This document shows, piece after piece, positions 51,963 through 61,163 of a DNA stretch of 64,000 bases (position 1 is its first letter; each line of letters opens with the position of its first letter). The stretch lies in contig JAEZTJ010000016.1 in NCBI GenBank assembly GCA_023421505.1, positions 1-64,000 on the forward strand, read 5' to 3'. Source of the DNA: Bacillota bacterium (GTDB lineage Bacteria; Bacillota; Clostridia; Lachnospirales; Lachnospiraceae). Position numbers and translations under genes: made by a program. The notes under the pieces are model-generated. The model worked only from the letters and a program-made list of their open reading frames with translations. It made no database searches and was not told the DNA's origin.

Positions 51963-52780
51963 CTCTTAACTCTTTTCGCGCGATTATACGGGGATAAAAG
52001 CCTTTCAATCAAAGTCATTAGATAATAGCTTAAAATTCCGATGAATGCACTGATAAAAACAATCTGCCAGAATACATAAATGGACATCGCATGCTTTAGT
52101 GACTGAGATAACATACAACCAAGTCCTCCCCCTCCCTGCAGGGTATCCACAAGAATTGATGCAGTAATCGCCATAGGTGCTGAAATTTTCAGACCTGTAA
52201 AGAAATATGGCATGCAGGAGGGAATTAAAAGCTTCCTGTAGATCTGATACTTACTTGCTGCTATCGAGTACATTAGCTCATGCTTCTCCCTTTCTACCGA
52301 TTGAAAGCCCGCAAGAGTATTGGTAGCCACCGGATAAAAGGTTAATATAGCAGCGATCACGATACGGCTTTTGTTGATATCCTTAGTGATCGCAAGAACA
52401 ATCGGTGCCATTCCAAGAATAGGGATCATCTGTATCATCATCAGGTATGGAAAGAAGGTCTTTTCAACAGGCTTAAACAAATTCATGAAAAGTGCTAGGA
52501 TAAAACCAATGATTATACCAATAAGGAAACCTATTCCCGCACGAATAAGCGTAATTCCCGCATTGCTTAAAACGATCTGCAGCGCTGTCTGACTACTGTT
52601 TACTAAATCCCTACTAATCACGGAATGTATAATCTGATATAAGTGCGGAAGTACATTTTCAGGTGAGCGTTTTGTGTGTTCGATTACGGCAGCCCCAAGC
52701 TCCCAGACAATAATCAGCCCAAGCACCCAGGCAGCCGTAACCCATTTCTTTGAGGAGAGAAATTTATTCAAATACTTCAT
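51959..52780 (-). CDS. ABC transporter permease, SsuC/ThiX type (pyrimidine locus)
   Basis: The start is the ATG at 52778-52780 (GGAGG six bases before), giving 273 residues with six helices and EAA-type loop ELMYSIAASKYQIYRKLLIP (about residues 172-191). It is 66 bases after the ATPase gene and overlaps the second permease gene. Two different permeases in one system are common among THI5-type importers. Confidence 0.85.
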   Translation of the reverse strand: MKYLNKFLSSKKWVTAAWVLGLIIVWELGAAVIEHTKRSPENVLPHLYQIIHSVISRDLVNSSQTALQIVLSNAGITLIRAGIGFLIGIIIGFILALFMNLFKPVEKTFFPYLMMIQMIPILGMAPIVLAITKDINKSRIVIAAILTFYPVATNTLAGFQSVEREKHELMYSIAASKYQIYRKLLIPSCMPYFFTGLKISAPMAITASILVDTLQGGGGLGCMLSQSLKHAMSIYVFWQIVFISAFIGILSYYLMTLIERLLSPYNRAKRVKR

Positions 52781-52846
52781 ATATAACCTCCAATCTATCA
52801 ATATCAGGCATTTCACAATGATTACTGCTTTAAAAAGTACTATAGC

Positions 52847-53674
52847 TTATACGCCTTCGAAGCTACCTCTCACCTTCGCCATAAGTGCATGAAATTCTGG
52901 TGAATTCTTTACCTCCAGGGTTCTAGGCCTATTAAGGGTAATATCTACCACCGCGGAAACCCTTCCCGGATGTGGTGATAATACAACGACTCTATCCGAT
53001 AAAAATACTGCTTCCTGTATATTATGGGTTACAAATAAAATCGTCTTATTCGTCTTTTTCCAAATTCTAAGCAGATCCTCATGAAGCTTCTCCTTTGTAA
53101 ATTCATCAAGAGCAGAGAAGGGCTCATCCATCAGTAAGATTTCCGGCTTAATCGCCAAAGCTCTGGCAATACCTACTCTCTGCTGCATACCGCCACTTAA
53201 CTCATGAGGGTATTTCTTTCCAAATTCCATTAAGCCTACCAGCTCCAGCATTTTTGTAACGCGGGCTGTTCTATCCTTTTTAGGGATTCCCATTAGCTCC
53301 ATTGGCATACATACATTTCTTCTGACCGTTCTCCAGTCATATAAAACCGGATTTTGAAAAACGATACCGTATTTTTTCTGCAGTCTGATTTCTCTCGGGG
53401 ACTGGCCTCTGACCGAGATACTGCCGCTTGTAGGCTGCTGTAGATCTGCTATAGTACGAAGAAGTGTGGTCTTACCACAGCCGGAAGGACCGAGTAAGGA
53501 AATAAATTCTCCCTGTTTTATCTCCAAATTAATATTCTGCAGTGCCACTACCGGAGCACCACCGTTTTTATCCGGAAAACTAACTCCCAAATTTTTTATT
53601 TCTATCTCTATTTTATTTCTAAAATCATCTGCTTCCTCGATAAAATCCTTTTCTAATTTTTCAACTGCAACCAT
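52847..53674 (-). CDS. ABC transporter ATPase, SsuB/TauB-like (pyrimidine locus)
   Basis: The start is the ATG at 53672-53674 (GGAGG five bases before), giving 275 residues. Walker A is GPSGCGKTT (about residue 60), Q-loop IVFQNPVLYDW, signature LSGGMQQRVGIARAL, Walker B ILLMDEPFSALD, and VTHNIQEA holds the switch histidine. It is the first gene of the transporter-catabolism operon (ATPase, two permeases, binding protein, hydA, preA, hydrolase), which starts after the terminator at 53779-53806. Confidence 0.88.
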   Translation of the reverse strand: MVAVEKLEKDFIEEADDFRNKIEIEIKNLGVSFPDKNGGAPVVALQNINLEIKQGEFISLLGPSGCGKTTLLRTIADLQQPTSGSISVRGQSPREIRLQKKYGIVFQNPVLYDWRTVRRNVCMPMELMGIPKKDRTARVTKMLELVGLMEFGKKYPHELSGGMQQRVGIARALAIKPEILLMDEPFSALDEFTKEKLHEDLLRIWKKTNKTILFVTHNIQEAVFLSDRVVVLSPHPGRVSAVVDITLNRPRTLEVKNSPEFHALMAKVRGSFEGV

Positions 53675-53778
53675 ATTTACCTCCATTCTTACACACGTTG
53701 TGTATCTGTTTTCTGGGATTATAAAGCAACTTCCTTTTATTAAAGCCGCTACCCACTTTAATCTGCCCTAAACGAAAA

Positions 53779-53806
53779 ATGGCGCAAAGCTTATGCTTTA
53801 CGCCAT
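53779..53806 (-). terminator. Intrinsic terminator between the aminotransferase/dehydrogenase and transporter operons
   Basis: A 12-bp stem, ATGGCGTAAAGC/GCTTTGCGCCAT, with loop ATAA, followed on the minus strand by UUUUCGUUU. It lies 28 bases after the dehydrogenase stop and splits the pyrimidine locus into two transcripts. Confidence 0.85.
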
Positions 53807-53834
53807 CGTACTTTGACTAACCATATTTCATTCA

Positions 53835-54989
53835 CTACTTAAAAAGGTTATGATAAATTTGAATAATATCTTCCTTCTTTACTTCTTTTATTGTATTTCC
53901 GGGACTTCCGCTTGCTATTGCATCCTGTGCCATCTTTTCTGTTAAGGAGAGAAATTCTTCTTTATCTATGCCGTATTCCTCTAAGGTTGGGATATTGCAG
54001 TATCCGCACAGCTTAGTAAGCGCTTCCAGAAAAAGCTCTGCCGCCTCCTGATCAGGCGACTTATCCTGTGCTGCTCCTATTGCCCTAGCTATCTGCGCAA
54101 ATTTTTCATAACAACCGTCCAAAGCAAAGCTTAAACTTTCTTTCAAAAGCATTGCATTCGATATCCCATGCGGAACATGAAACAGAGCTCCGATCGGTCT
54201 GCTCATTCCATGAACCAAAGTAACAGAGGCATTGTTGATACATACTCCTGCTTCAAAAGCAGCGATCGCCATCTCCTCTCTTGCCTTCGCATCATTACCG
54301 TTACTATATGCCCTCGGAAGAAAGGCGAAGATACGCTTAATCGTCGATAAGGCATATAGGTCAGTCAGGGTATTACCTTTTCTCGATGTATAGGCTTCCA
54401 CTGCATGGGTCAGTGCATCCATCCCGGTTGCTGCTGTTACACTCTGCGGGGCTGTCAGCGTAAAGATGGGATCAATCACTGCAAGCTCAGGCAATAACGC
54501 CTCACCCCTTAAGAGCATCTTAACATTTTCGTCCGTATCAGTAATAATCGTAAACTTTGTAGCCTCCGATCCAGTGCCTGCGGTTGTCGGTATTAATACC
54601 ATCGGAGGAAGTTTACCCTGAAGTTCTTTTCCCATGTAATCCTTCAGCTTACCGGGTAGTACACTCATTGCGGCAATTGCCTTTGCACTGTCAAGCGGAC
54701 TTCCACCGCCGATTGCTATCAAGAAATCACAGCCTGCCTTATGAAATACTTTAACTCCAGCCTCTATCATCTGTTCTGTAGGTTCCCCTGTTATATCATT
54801 GAATATTTCATACGATATTCCCCATTCGTCTAAGTAAGCAGTAAGAGGCTTAAGGAGTCCGGTTTTAGTAATTATTTTGCCGGTTACCACAAGAGCTTTT
54901 CTTCCAAGGCTCTTTATGACTGCTTCACTTTCCTTAAGCGCATTTTCCCCAAGCAGGACACGTCCGGGTAATGTAAACTGATATGCCAT
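53835..54989 (-). CDS. Iron-containing alcohol dehydrogenase, probable malonate-semialdehyde reductase
   Basis: The start is the ATG at 54987-54989 behind a GGAGG supplied by the intergenic repeat; 384 residues. The NAD(P) loop GGGSPLDSAKAIA (about residue 93) and the metal residues in MDALTHAVEAYTS and HGMSRPIGALFHVPHG are those of Fe-ADH group III. It follows a class III aminotransferase in the pyrimidine locus, so reduction of malonic semialdehyde (from beta-alanine) to 3-hydroxypropionate is likely. Sulfoacetaldehyde reduction, seen in taurine pathways with a similar gene pair, is the alternative. Confidence 0.82.
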   Translation of the reverse strand: MAYQFTLPGRVLLGENALKESEAVIKSLGRKALVVTGKIITKTGLLKPLTAYLDEWGISYEIFNDITGEPTEQMIEAGVKVFHKAGCDFLIAIGGGSPLDSAKAIAAMSVLPGKLKDYMGKELQGKLPPMVLIPTTAGTGSEATKFTIITDTDENVKMLLRGEALLPELAVIDPIFTLTAPQSVTAATGMDALTHAVEAYTSRKGNTLTDLYALSTIKRIFAFLPRAYSNGNDAKAREEMAIAAFEAGVCINNASVTLVHGMSRPIGALFHVPHGISNAMLLKESLSFALDGCYEKFAQIARAIGAAQDKSPDQEAAELFLEALTKLCGYCNIPTLEEYGIDKEEFLSLTEKMAQDAIASGSPGNTIKEVKKEDIIQIYHNLFK

Positions 54990-54998
54990 AGTAACCTC

Positions 54999-55070
54999 CA
55001 TGCTGCCAAAAACCTACGAATTTGGGCAGCGCACAAATTTGCCGATTGAAAAATCTTTGATTTTTCAACC
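54999..55070 (-). repeat. Dispersed intergenic repeat carrying a ribosome site
   Basis: On the minus strand it reads TTGAAAAATCAAAGATTTTTCAA, a hairpin, then TCGGCAAATTTGTGCGCTGCC, then a second GCTGCC/GGCAGC hairpin ending CATGGAGG. The final GGAGG is the ribosome site of the dehydrogenase gene. Related copies: 6553-6650, 9055-9100, 10505-10582, 14363-14430, 31920-31955 and 63601-63633. Confidence 0.7.
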
Positions 55071-55103
55071 TAACCTCCGTTTCATTTATCCACCACTCTA
55101 GCA

Positions 55104-56429
55104 TTAGATGAATTCTTTATCCACAATACTTAATACTTCCTCCAGCTTTTTAAGCTCCTCTATAAGCTGTTCCACGGTAATAATCAAAGGAGGCGCAATT
55201 AAGATCATATTCTCGTGTGTATAGGTCATAAATTTACGTTCCTTTAAGAGCCCGAGTATTTTTGCCATAACACCCTCCGGATCCTTCCCATAAGGAACAA
55301 TTGCTTCTTTTGTTACCTTATCCTTAACCAGCTCTACTGCGGAGAATAAACCAATATATCTAACATCACCCACGCAAGGATGTGCTTCTTTCATTTCCTC
55401 TAATTTTTCACCTAATACCTTACCTGCTTTATTGACATTACCAAGAATATCTGCTTCCTCATAATAGTTTATACAGGCAACACCTGCTGCGCAGGCCAGA
55501 GGGTGTCCGCTATAGGTAAGTCCGCAGGAGAACAGGTTATCATCAAAATATGCCGCTATCTTCTTACTCACTACAACACCGCCCAGAGGAACATATCCGC
55601 AGGTAACACCTTTGGCGAAGGTTACAATATCAGGCACTGCCTCAAAGTTCTCAAAGGCAAACATCTTACCGGTTCTGCACCAGCCTGTCATTACCTCATC
55701 ACAGATCAATAGAATCCCGTATTTATCACATAGCTTTCTGACACCTGGCATATATCCTTTGGGAGGAATGATTACTCCATTAGAGCCCGTTATGGTCTCC
55801 ATCACAATCGCAGCGATTGAATCAGGCCCCTCATACTGAATTTGTTCTTCAAGCTTTTTCAGATAATAGTTTGTTGCCTCTGCCTCTGATTTAAATTCTA
55901 CCGCTTCACGATATATATATGGATCAATAAACTTTACAAAGCCCGGTATTCCTGGTTCTAATGCATATCTTCTGGGTTCCCCGGTTAAGTTCCCGGCTCC
56001 GAAGGAGGAACCATGATAACTTCTGTAGCGGCTAAAGATCTTGTTCCTTCCTGTATACATTCTCGCAATCTTAACAGCATTTTCATTCGCATCTGCACCG
56101 GCATTGGTAAAGAATACCTTCCCCATCGTATCCGGCATTAGCTCTATAATTTTTTTAGCAAGCGTTGCTCTTGATTCTGCTCCATAAGAGGGGCCTACGA
56201 AGCAATACTGATCCACCTGAGCTTTGATTGCATCTGCAATCGCTTGATTGCCAAAGCCGAGATTCATATTAACCAATTGGGAGGACATATCCGTATAACG
56301 GTTCCCCTCATAATCCCAAAAATATATTCCCTCAGCCTTTTCCACTGATATAGGATTAAGGTTCTTCTGTTTACTCCATGATTGCAAATTATATTTCTTT
56401 AACGTACTCCTGATTTCTTCACCTGTCAT
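55104..56429 (-). CDS. Class III aminotransferase, probable beta-alanine:2-oxoacid aminotransferase
   Basis: The start is the ATG at 56427-56429 (GGAGG five bases before), giving 441 residues. It has the omega-aminotransferase layout: TNAGADANENAVKIAR, SYHGSSFGAG, ICDEVMTGWCRTG (PLP aspartate region) and the PLP lysine in VTFAKGVTCGYVPLGG (about residue 276). Relatives act on beta-alanine, GABA or taurine with pyruvate or 2-oxoglutarate. Beside dihydropyrimidine-degrading enzymes the natural substrate should be beta-alanine, giving malonic semialdehyde for the dehydrogenase encoded next. Confidence 0.83.
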   Translation of the reverse strand: MTGEEIRSTLKKYNLQSWSKQKNLNPISVEKAEGIYFWDYEGNRYTDMSSQLVNMNLGFGNQAIADAIKAQVDQYCFVGPSYGAESRATLAKKIIELMPDTMGKVFFTNAGADANENAVKIARMYTGRNKIFSRYRSYHGSSFGAGNLTGEPRRYALEPGIPGFVKFIDPYIYREAVEFKSEAEATNYYLKKLEEQIQYEGPDSIAAIVMETITGSNGVIIPPKGYMPGVRKLCDKYGILLICDEVMTGWCRTGKMFAFENFEAVPDIVTFAKGVTCGYVPLGGVVVSKKIAAYFDDNLFSCGLTYSGHPLACAAGVACINYYEEADILGNVNKAGKVLGEKLEEMKEAHPCVGDVRYIGLFSAVELVKDKVTKEAIVPYGKDPEGVMAKILGLLKERKFMTYTHENMILIAPPLIITVEQLIEELKKLEEVLSIVDKEFI

Positions 56430-56806
56430 CGCTTCCTCCAATTCCGTACCATGCATCCTATCCATGCAATACTACTAAACTAATGATTTGATATCCCGGA
56501 AATAAAAACAAGCAGCCTCAGAGTCCTCCTAAACGGCCTCTTCGCTGCTTCAAATATATTACTTAATTTAGTAGTAATTATAAACATGTAAAATAATATT
56601 TGCAATTGATATCAGACCAATGTTAATTGTGCTGTTGCACAACATATATTCTCACATATTGGAGTATATTTCAATAATATCAGTAAATATGATGAGTTGA
56701 CGTAAATTATAACAATTATTTCATAATAGGAATACTCCATTTTTATAGCAATAAACAAAAGTATGCTGATACTTACTTCTGCCTGATACTTTCCTCCCCT
56801 GGGCTT
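56430..56806 (-). promoter_or_regulatory. Control region of the aminotransferase operon, with PucR terminator at 56501-56550
   Basis: A hairpin AAGCAGC/GCTGCTT (56510-56516 and 56544-56550), with an inner AGAG/CTCT, is followed on the minus strand by UUGUUUUUAUU and ends the PucR transcript. The remaining AT-rich sequence up to the PucR gene holds no gene. Promoter and PucR sites for the aminotransferase operon are expected here but not identified. Confidence 0.6.
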
Positions 56807-57967
56807 TTAAAGAATATCCTTAACATAAAACCCTATATAAAGCTTTACTCTATCCTCTAGATCCAGCGGATTATATCCGGTTATGCTCTCAATCCTTTTT
56901 AACTGATTTGTTACCGTATTTCTGTGGATAAAAAGCTTTTCTGATACCAGCTGCAGGCTGCCGTTATTTTCAAAATAGGTTCTTAAAAGCTTAAGCAGCT
57001 CCGTGTTATTCTTACTGTCAAAGCTCTCCAGCTTACCGATCGTATCACGGTAATAGCTTCTTAAGACTGCTTTATCATGGATTGAATAAAGAAGCTTATA
57101 GATATTAAGCTTATCATAATAAAGATAAATTTCATTCCTTCTTTTAGCCATTTCCATCGCGGAGAAGGCCTTCTCAAAATTTCTATCCTGTTTATACAGG
57201 CCTTGCTGGTTTGAGCTGATACCTATATGAATTAGATATCTGCCTTTCTCCTTTTTTATAAGCCTTAAAAAATCCTTTACAAAGCTCTCAATTTCTTTAT
57301 CAGAATAGTCAACCAGAACCAGGATAAGGCATTCCTTATAGGAGAAGGAGATAAAAAGCTCACGGATACTTCTGGCTGTTTTCTCTGCGTATATTTGTAA
57401 GGAATCTGTATACTCCTGTGAGTGAACTCCATCTTTATCCTGTGCATATATACTAATAAAGCAAAAATGACCGTCCCTCTGATAGCCGTATCGTTCCATC
57501 TGCAGCACCTGGGTTTCAAGATCACCAATTTTAAATATGATATTCTTGATTGTGGTTGCAATACTGTTTTCCACATGGTCACTATTCATAATCCGATGGC
57601 AGAAATCTCTGGTCATGTCAACCATTCTCGTTTGCCAGGGAATCGTAAAAAGAGGCAGATTTTTCTCATCACAGAATTCAATTACCTCCACCGGTATTTC
57701 CTTCGTATAAGGCCCGATGTTTACCACAAATGCACTGGCACCAGCTTCATATAATTTATGCGCGAAGCTTAGCAGCCAATTCTTATCCTGATTCAATATC
57801 CCGGCGGTAAAGACTAATTCTTTTCCATGTAAAAATGCGCTGACATTATCGTCCTCAATGATATGTACCCACTGCACTAAATTAGTTAAGCCATTCCTGC
57901 CGGCAATCAGCTTCATCTGGTATAAAAAGGTGGCATTCTTAAATAATTTTTTCACCATGATAGCCAT
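56807..57967 (-). CDS. PucR-family transcriptional regulator
   Basis: The start is the ATG at 57965-57967 after GGAGG; 386 residues. The N-terminal PucR domain (MKLIAGRNGLTNLVQWVHIIED, about 15-130) is followed by a GGDEF-like middle region. The C-terminal helix-turn-helix is LQLVSEKLFIHRNTVTNQLK (about residues 335-355), with IESITGYNPLDLEDRVKLYI. PucR proteins control purine, GABA and related nitrogen-source catabolism. As the only regulator here it probably responds to pyrimidines or beta-alanine and controls the two downstream operons. Confidence 0.88.
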   Translation of the reverse strand: MAIMVKKLFKNATFLYQMKLIAGRNGLTNLVQWVHIIEDDNVSAFLHGKELVFTAGILNQDKNWLLSFAHKLYEAGASAFVVNIGPYTKEIPVEVIEFCDEKNLPLFTIPWQTRMVDMTRDFCHRIMNSDHVENSIATTIKNIIFKIGDLETQVLQMERYGYQRDGHFCFISIYAQDKDGVHSQEYTDSLQIYAEKTARSIRELFISFSYKECLILVLVDYSDKEIESFVKDFLRLIKKEKGRYLIHIGISSNQQGLYKQDRNFEKAFSAMEMAKRRNEIYLYYDKLNIYKLLYSIHDKAVLRSYYRDTIGKLESFDSKNNTELLKLLRTYFENNGSLQLVSEKLFIHRNTVTNQLKRIESITGYNPLDLEDRVKLYIGFYVKDIL

Positions 57968-58004
57968 GAAAATCCTCCCTCCGTATGGTTCGGATAAACA
58001 AAAA

Positions 58005-58028
58005 GAGTGCTGCAGCTCTGCAACACCC
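58005..58028 (-). terminator. Terminator-like hairpin in the PucR leader
   Basis: Stem GGGTGTTGCA/TGCAGCACTC with two G-U pairs and a short GAGC loop, followed on the minus strand by UUUUUGUUU. It stands only about 30 bases before the PucR start, too close for a promoter between them, so it may attenuate PucR. The stretch from 58029 to 58235 shows no gene. Confidence 0.65.
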
Positions 58029-58235
58029 TTGTATGAACGTAAGTCTAGCATATAATAATTCTTCACGCAACCAGAAACTATTTCATATTCTGTCTACCTA
58101 AATCCGCCTAATCTCAACTCAAATAATTATTCTCATCGAATGAGTATCGAATATTCCACCTATCCGATATATTACACGAACATACTTATATAACATCTTT
58201 CAGTTTATATGCTTAAATTACCTTCTCCTTAACTA

Positions 58236-58484
58236 TTATAGGATAATAAACCCATGACCCTGCTCTATAAAGCTTATCGTATTCCCCTTATTTTCAAAGA
58301 ACTCGATTACTGCTTTTTTCATTTCAGAATACTCAAATTCGCCAGCTTTCTCATCCAGTGCCTCCAGAGTAAAGCTTTGTTTTCCACAGGTATCATGCAA
58401 ATGAACCTTATATGGAATATTCTCATTTTCAAGAAAGTGATTTAAATCCGAAATTTCATTGTAGGTTATGATGACATTTCCCAT
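58236..58484 (-). CDS. Small cytoplasmic protein, probable RDAC family
   Basis: An 82-residue soluble protein without signal or membrane segments. It starts MGNVIITYNEISDLNHFLEN, has the central IPYKVHLHDTCGKQSFTLEAL and a C-terminal VIEFFENKGNTISFI strand-helix. The H-L-x-D-x-C-G-x-Q-S-F core resembles small clostridial proteins annotated as RDAC family, from memory. Function unknown. A good AAGGAG precedes the ATG. It is alone in its transcript. Confidence 0.65.
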   Translation of the reverse strand: MGNVIITYNEISDLNHFLENENIPYKVHLHDTCGKQSFTLEALDEKAGEFEYSEMKKAVIEFFENKGNTISFIEQGHGFIIL

Positions 58485-58586
58485 ACTATTATTCTCCTTA
58501 TAAACAACTTATCACAATAGATTATTACAAAATTAATATGCTGCAAAACCATATCACTCGTAATAATCAAACCTTATATAGAGAAA

Positions 58587-58602
58587 GGGCAGTTACCTGC
58601 CC
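58587..58602 (-). terminator. Short terminator hairpin after the secreted-protein gene
   Basis: Stem GGGCAG/CTGCCC with loop GTAA, followed on the minus strand by UUUCUCU. It includes the stop codon of the YjdF fragment and probably ends transcription from the large secreted-protein gene. Confidence 0.65.
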
Positions 58603-58814
58603 TTGTGCTTCTCTTTCCTTTTTTGCTGTTTTAAATGAAATAGTCTCTCAGTGTCCTCGCACTTTTGCTTCTTGGAACGAGTCTTTCTAGCTTCCTTTAA
58701 TGCATCATGCTGCAGCTTTAAGGCCTGCTGAGATTTAGTACCAATCCCAATATGCGACACCTGCTTCTTAACCTTTCGTTGTAAACGCTTTGGATATTTA
58801 CTTGGCCTTCTTCG
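58593..58814 (-). pseudogene. C-terminal fragment of a YjdF-family (DUF2992) protein
   Basis: Seventy-three codons without a start or ribosome site, overlapping the last 17 bases of the secreted-protein gene in another frame. The peptide (KYPKRLQRKVKKQVSHIGIG, then TKSQQALKLQHDALKEARK, ending LKQQKRKEKHKGR) matches the very basic C-terminal half of YjdF/DUF2992 proteins, which are normally about 140 residues and often controlled by the yjdF azaaromatic-sensing riboswitch. The N-terminal half and any riboswitch are missing here, so it is a remnant left by a deletion or fusion. Confidence 0.75.
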
Positions 58815-60969
58815 TTATTGAAGTTAATTTAAATGCACAAATCCGATCCATGATATAGGAGGCATCTTTAAAAGCACCTGACTCATATAGTACATACAAA
58901 TAGGAACCATCTATTGCAATTCCCTCGTTCATAGAAGGCATTTCTACTGTATTAATCGGATTACCTAAGTTAATGACACCGTTTACCGCTTTCATAAGGT
59001 CCGGTTTATATACATCGAGCTGGCGCATATAACCACGAAGTCCCTTACGAAGCTGACAGGAACGGGAAAGAATTAACGTTCCCTTGCTGGTAAAGGCAAC
59101 ACCCTGAACTCTTGTAGGCATAATTACTGTATCTGCCAAAGTCAGTACAGGAGCAGTATCCTTATCTTCTATGATATAACTATGCATATTCGTAGCTTTT
59201 AATTCATCATAGGAACCAATCCAAAGCTTATCCTGATAATAGGTTAAGTAAGAGGCTGATATACCCAGCGAACTGGTTGTATTATATTCAATATAATAAT
59301 AGGGTTCTCCTGAAGCCACTGCATCTTCTATATCAGAAAAAAGGATTGAAGATACCTTCGTACCAGTAGGCACCCAGACATTCACACCGTCATAGCATAT
59401 TCCTCCGGCATGAGTCATAGAGGGCAGGATTAAAGTAGTTAATAATTCCTGTGTCTTTTTATCCATGACATAGATAACAGAATTCTCTTCTGCTTTCAGA
59501 TCATATGCTGTTTGAAGCAGGTAACCCTCCGCAAAGGTTATTCCCTGCGGACACATGCTGGTGCTGGAAAATCCATCAACGTTCGTTGTTACTAAGCCGG
59601 GAATAATATAGCTTTTTGCGTAATTAACATTTTTATTAAAGAAGCCAACCTTTAAAAACGACCAGGAATTTTTAAAATCATCTTCTGTTAAAAAATATTT
59701 CCCATAAGTACTGGTCGGTTCTAACACCTGCATCACTACAGTAATAAACTCTGAGGCAGGGCTTTCATATTCTGCTCCCTTGTACTGACGTCTTGCAACT
59801 ACGTAAAATTGATAAGTTTGCCCAGTCATTAAGCTATCCACTATAAAATTATTCTTATAGCTTGCTATTCTGGAGGTTAGAAGGCTAAAGCCCGATATCT
59901 CATCCCCGATATAGATATCATAATAAGATGCTCCAGTTACCTTTGTATAAGTAAGTCTTACTTTTTCTTCTCCCATCTTATATTTCATATTCATCTTTGC
60001 CGGAGTTGTACTGGTATCAATCACGAAGGAATATTCTCCGTAAAATTTATCCGAATAGGTATAGGCACATACTTTATACTGATAGCCCTTGCCAGAGGTT
60101 AAGCCTCCATCGATATAGGATAAGGAACTAGTGGAACCACACAAGGTAAATTCGGTAGAATTCTCTTTTGCACGGAAGATTAGATAGCCGGTAGCTCCGG
60201 TCACCTGATTCCAGGACAAGGTTACTTGGGTTGGTGCCGTTCCTATAACATTTAATCCGGTAACAGCTTCCGGTGCAGTCGCTGCTACGAATTCCTCAGA
60301 AAATTCTCCTTTTTGCTCAACCCCTGCGATAGATTCAACCGCACAGATTTTGAATTTATGTATACTGGCCGCAGGATAATTAAAGGTGATTGTATTTGTA
60401 AAGGAACTAGAAGCCAGGATATAGGTGCCGGTAAATTCATCGTAACTATAAATCTCATATCTTATAGCAGTCGGTATCAAATCCCACATTAGTGTAATTG
60501 ATGAAGTATTATAGCTCAATGCTGATATATTCTTAACCCTCGCCGGATAAACCGTGACGATAAAGGTAGCTATCTGTCCTTCATAACTTACAATTACAGT
60601 CTGCGTGCCAAGTATATTACTGTCATAGCCTGATATCTGATAATCAGTAATGATACTGCTTGTTCCGTCACTATAATAGCCAACCACCTCCATGTCTGAT
60701 AAATCCAGGCTTTCTCCTCTGTTATAGATAAGCTTTGAAGGATTTTGCGTAATTGCTATAGAGGCTACGGGAAGCGGTTCACTTGTCTGCGTATCTGCAT
60801 TCTCCTCCGGCAGCGTACCATCCTCTGTTACTGTTCCATCACCTTCTGTAACCGTTCCAGCTTCCTCTGTTATAGTTTCTTCTGCTTTCACTGCAGGGGT
60901 ACTAAAGGTATTATTCATGCAGGCTGCTGCTAAAAATATAATAATTAGGGATAATAATTTTCTTTTCAT
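58798..60969 (-). CDS. Large secreted protein with bacterial Ig and three fibronectin type III domains
   Basis: A 723-residue protein. The signal peptide is at about 1-29 (possible cleavage after PAVKA), then a Glu/Thr-rich linker (30-65). A bacterial Ig-like domain (about 70-140, YNRGESLDLSDMEVVGYYSD) is followed by three fibronectin III domains (about 142-232, 233-325 and 326-415; e.g. VTLSWNQVTGATGYLIFRAK). The C-terminal 300 residues are beta-rich and propeller-like (MCPQGITFAEGYLLQTAYD, THAGGICYDGVNVWVPTG, VQGVAFTSKGTLILSRS). There is no LPxTG or S-layer motif, so it is secreted or loosely attached. Possibly an adhesin or enzyme accessory protein; no catalytic residues recognised. Confidence 0.75.
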   Translation of the reverse strand: MKRKLLSLIIIFLAAACMNNTFSTPAVKAEETITEEAGTVTEGDGTVTEDGTLPEENADTQTSEPLPVASIAITQNPSKLIYNRGESLDLSDMEVVGYYSDGTSSIITDYQISGYDSNILGTQTVIVSYEGQIATFIVTVYPARVKNISALSYNTSSITLMWDLIPTAIRYEIYSYDEFTGTYILASSSFTNTITFNYPAASIHKFKICAVESIAGVEQKGEFSEEFVAATAPEAVTGLNVIGTAPTQVTLSWNQVTGATGYLIFRAKENSTEFTLCGSTSSLSYIDGGLTSGKGYQYKVCAYTYSDKFYGEYSFVIDTSTTPAKMNMKYKMGEEKVRLTYTKVTGASYYDIYIGDEISGFSLLTSRIASYKNNFIVDSLMTGQTYQFYVVARRQYKGAEYESPASEFITVVMQVLEPTSTYGKYFLTEDDFKNSWSFLKVGFFNKNVNYAKSYIIPGLVTTNVDGFSSTSMCPQGITFAEGYLLQTAYDLKAEENSVIYVMDKKTQELLTTLILPSMTHAGGICYDGVNVWVPTGTKVSSILFSDIEDAVASGEPYYYIEYNTTSSLGISASYLTYYQDKLWIGSYDELKATNMHSYIIEDKDTAPVLTLADTVIMPTRVQGVAFTSKGTLILSRSCQLRKGLRGYMRQLDVYKPDLMKAVNGVINLGNPINTVEMPSMNEGIAIDGSYLYVLYESGAFKDASYIMDRICAFKLTSITKKAK

Positions 60970-61163
60970 ATGTAGTTTGTCTCCATGTTCTTTAATATAC
61001 GGTCAAAAGCCAGCTTCCAAATTCTAACTATGTTATCATATCTCTGCCAACTTCCTTTGTCAATATGATAGTAGTATCATAATATGTCTATCTTATGGCT
61101 ACTTTATGGCTTTTTTATGTTAAACTAATGAAATGAGCAGGCATGTCATGTTATTGTTAAAGG

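Noticed and set aside
53835..56429. Taurine-to-isethionate pathway for the aminotransferase/dehydrogenase pair
   Set aside because: Possible by family, but the direct neighbours are pyrimidine-degrading enzymes and there is no isethionate lyase or sulfite gene nearby.
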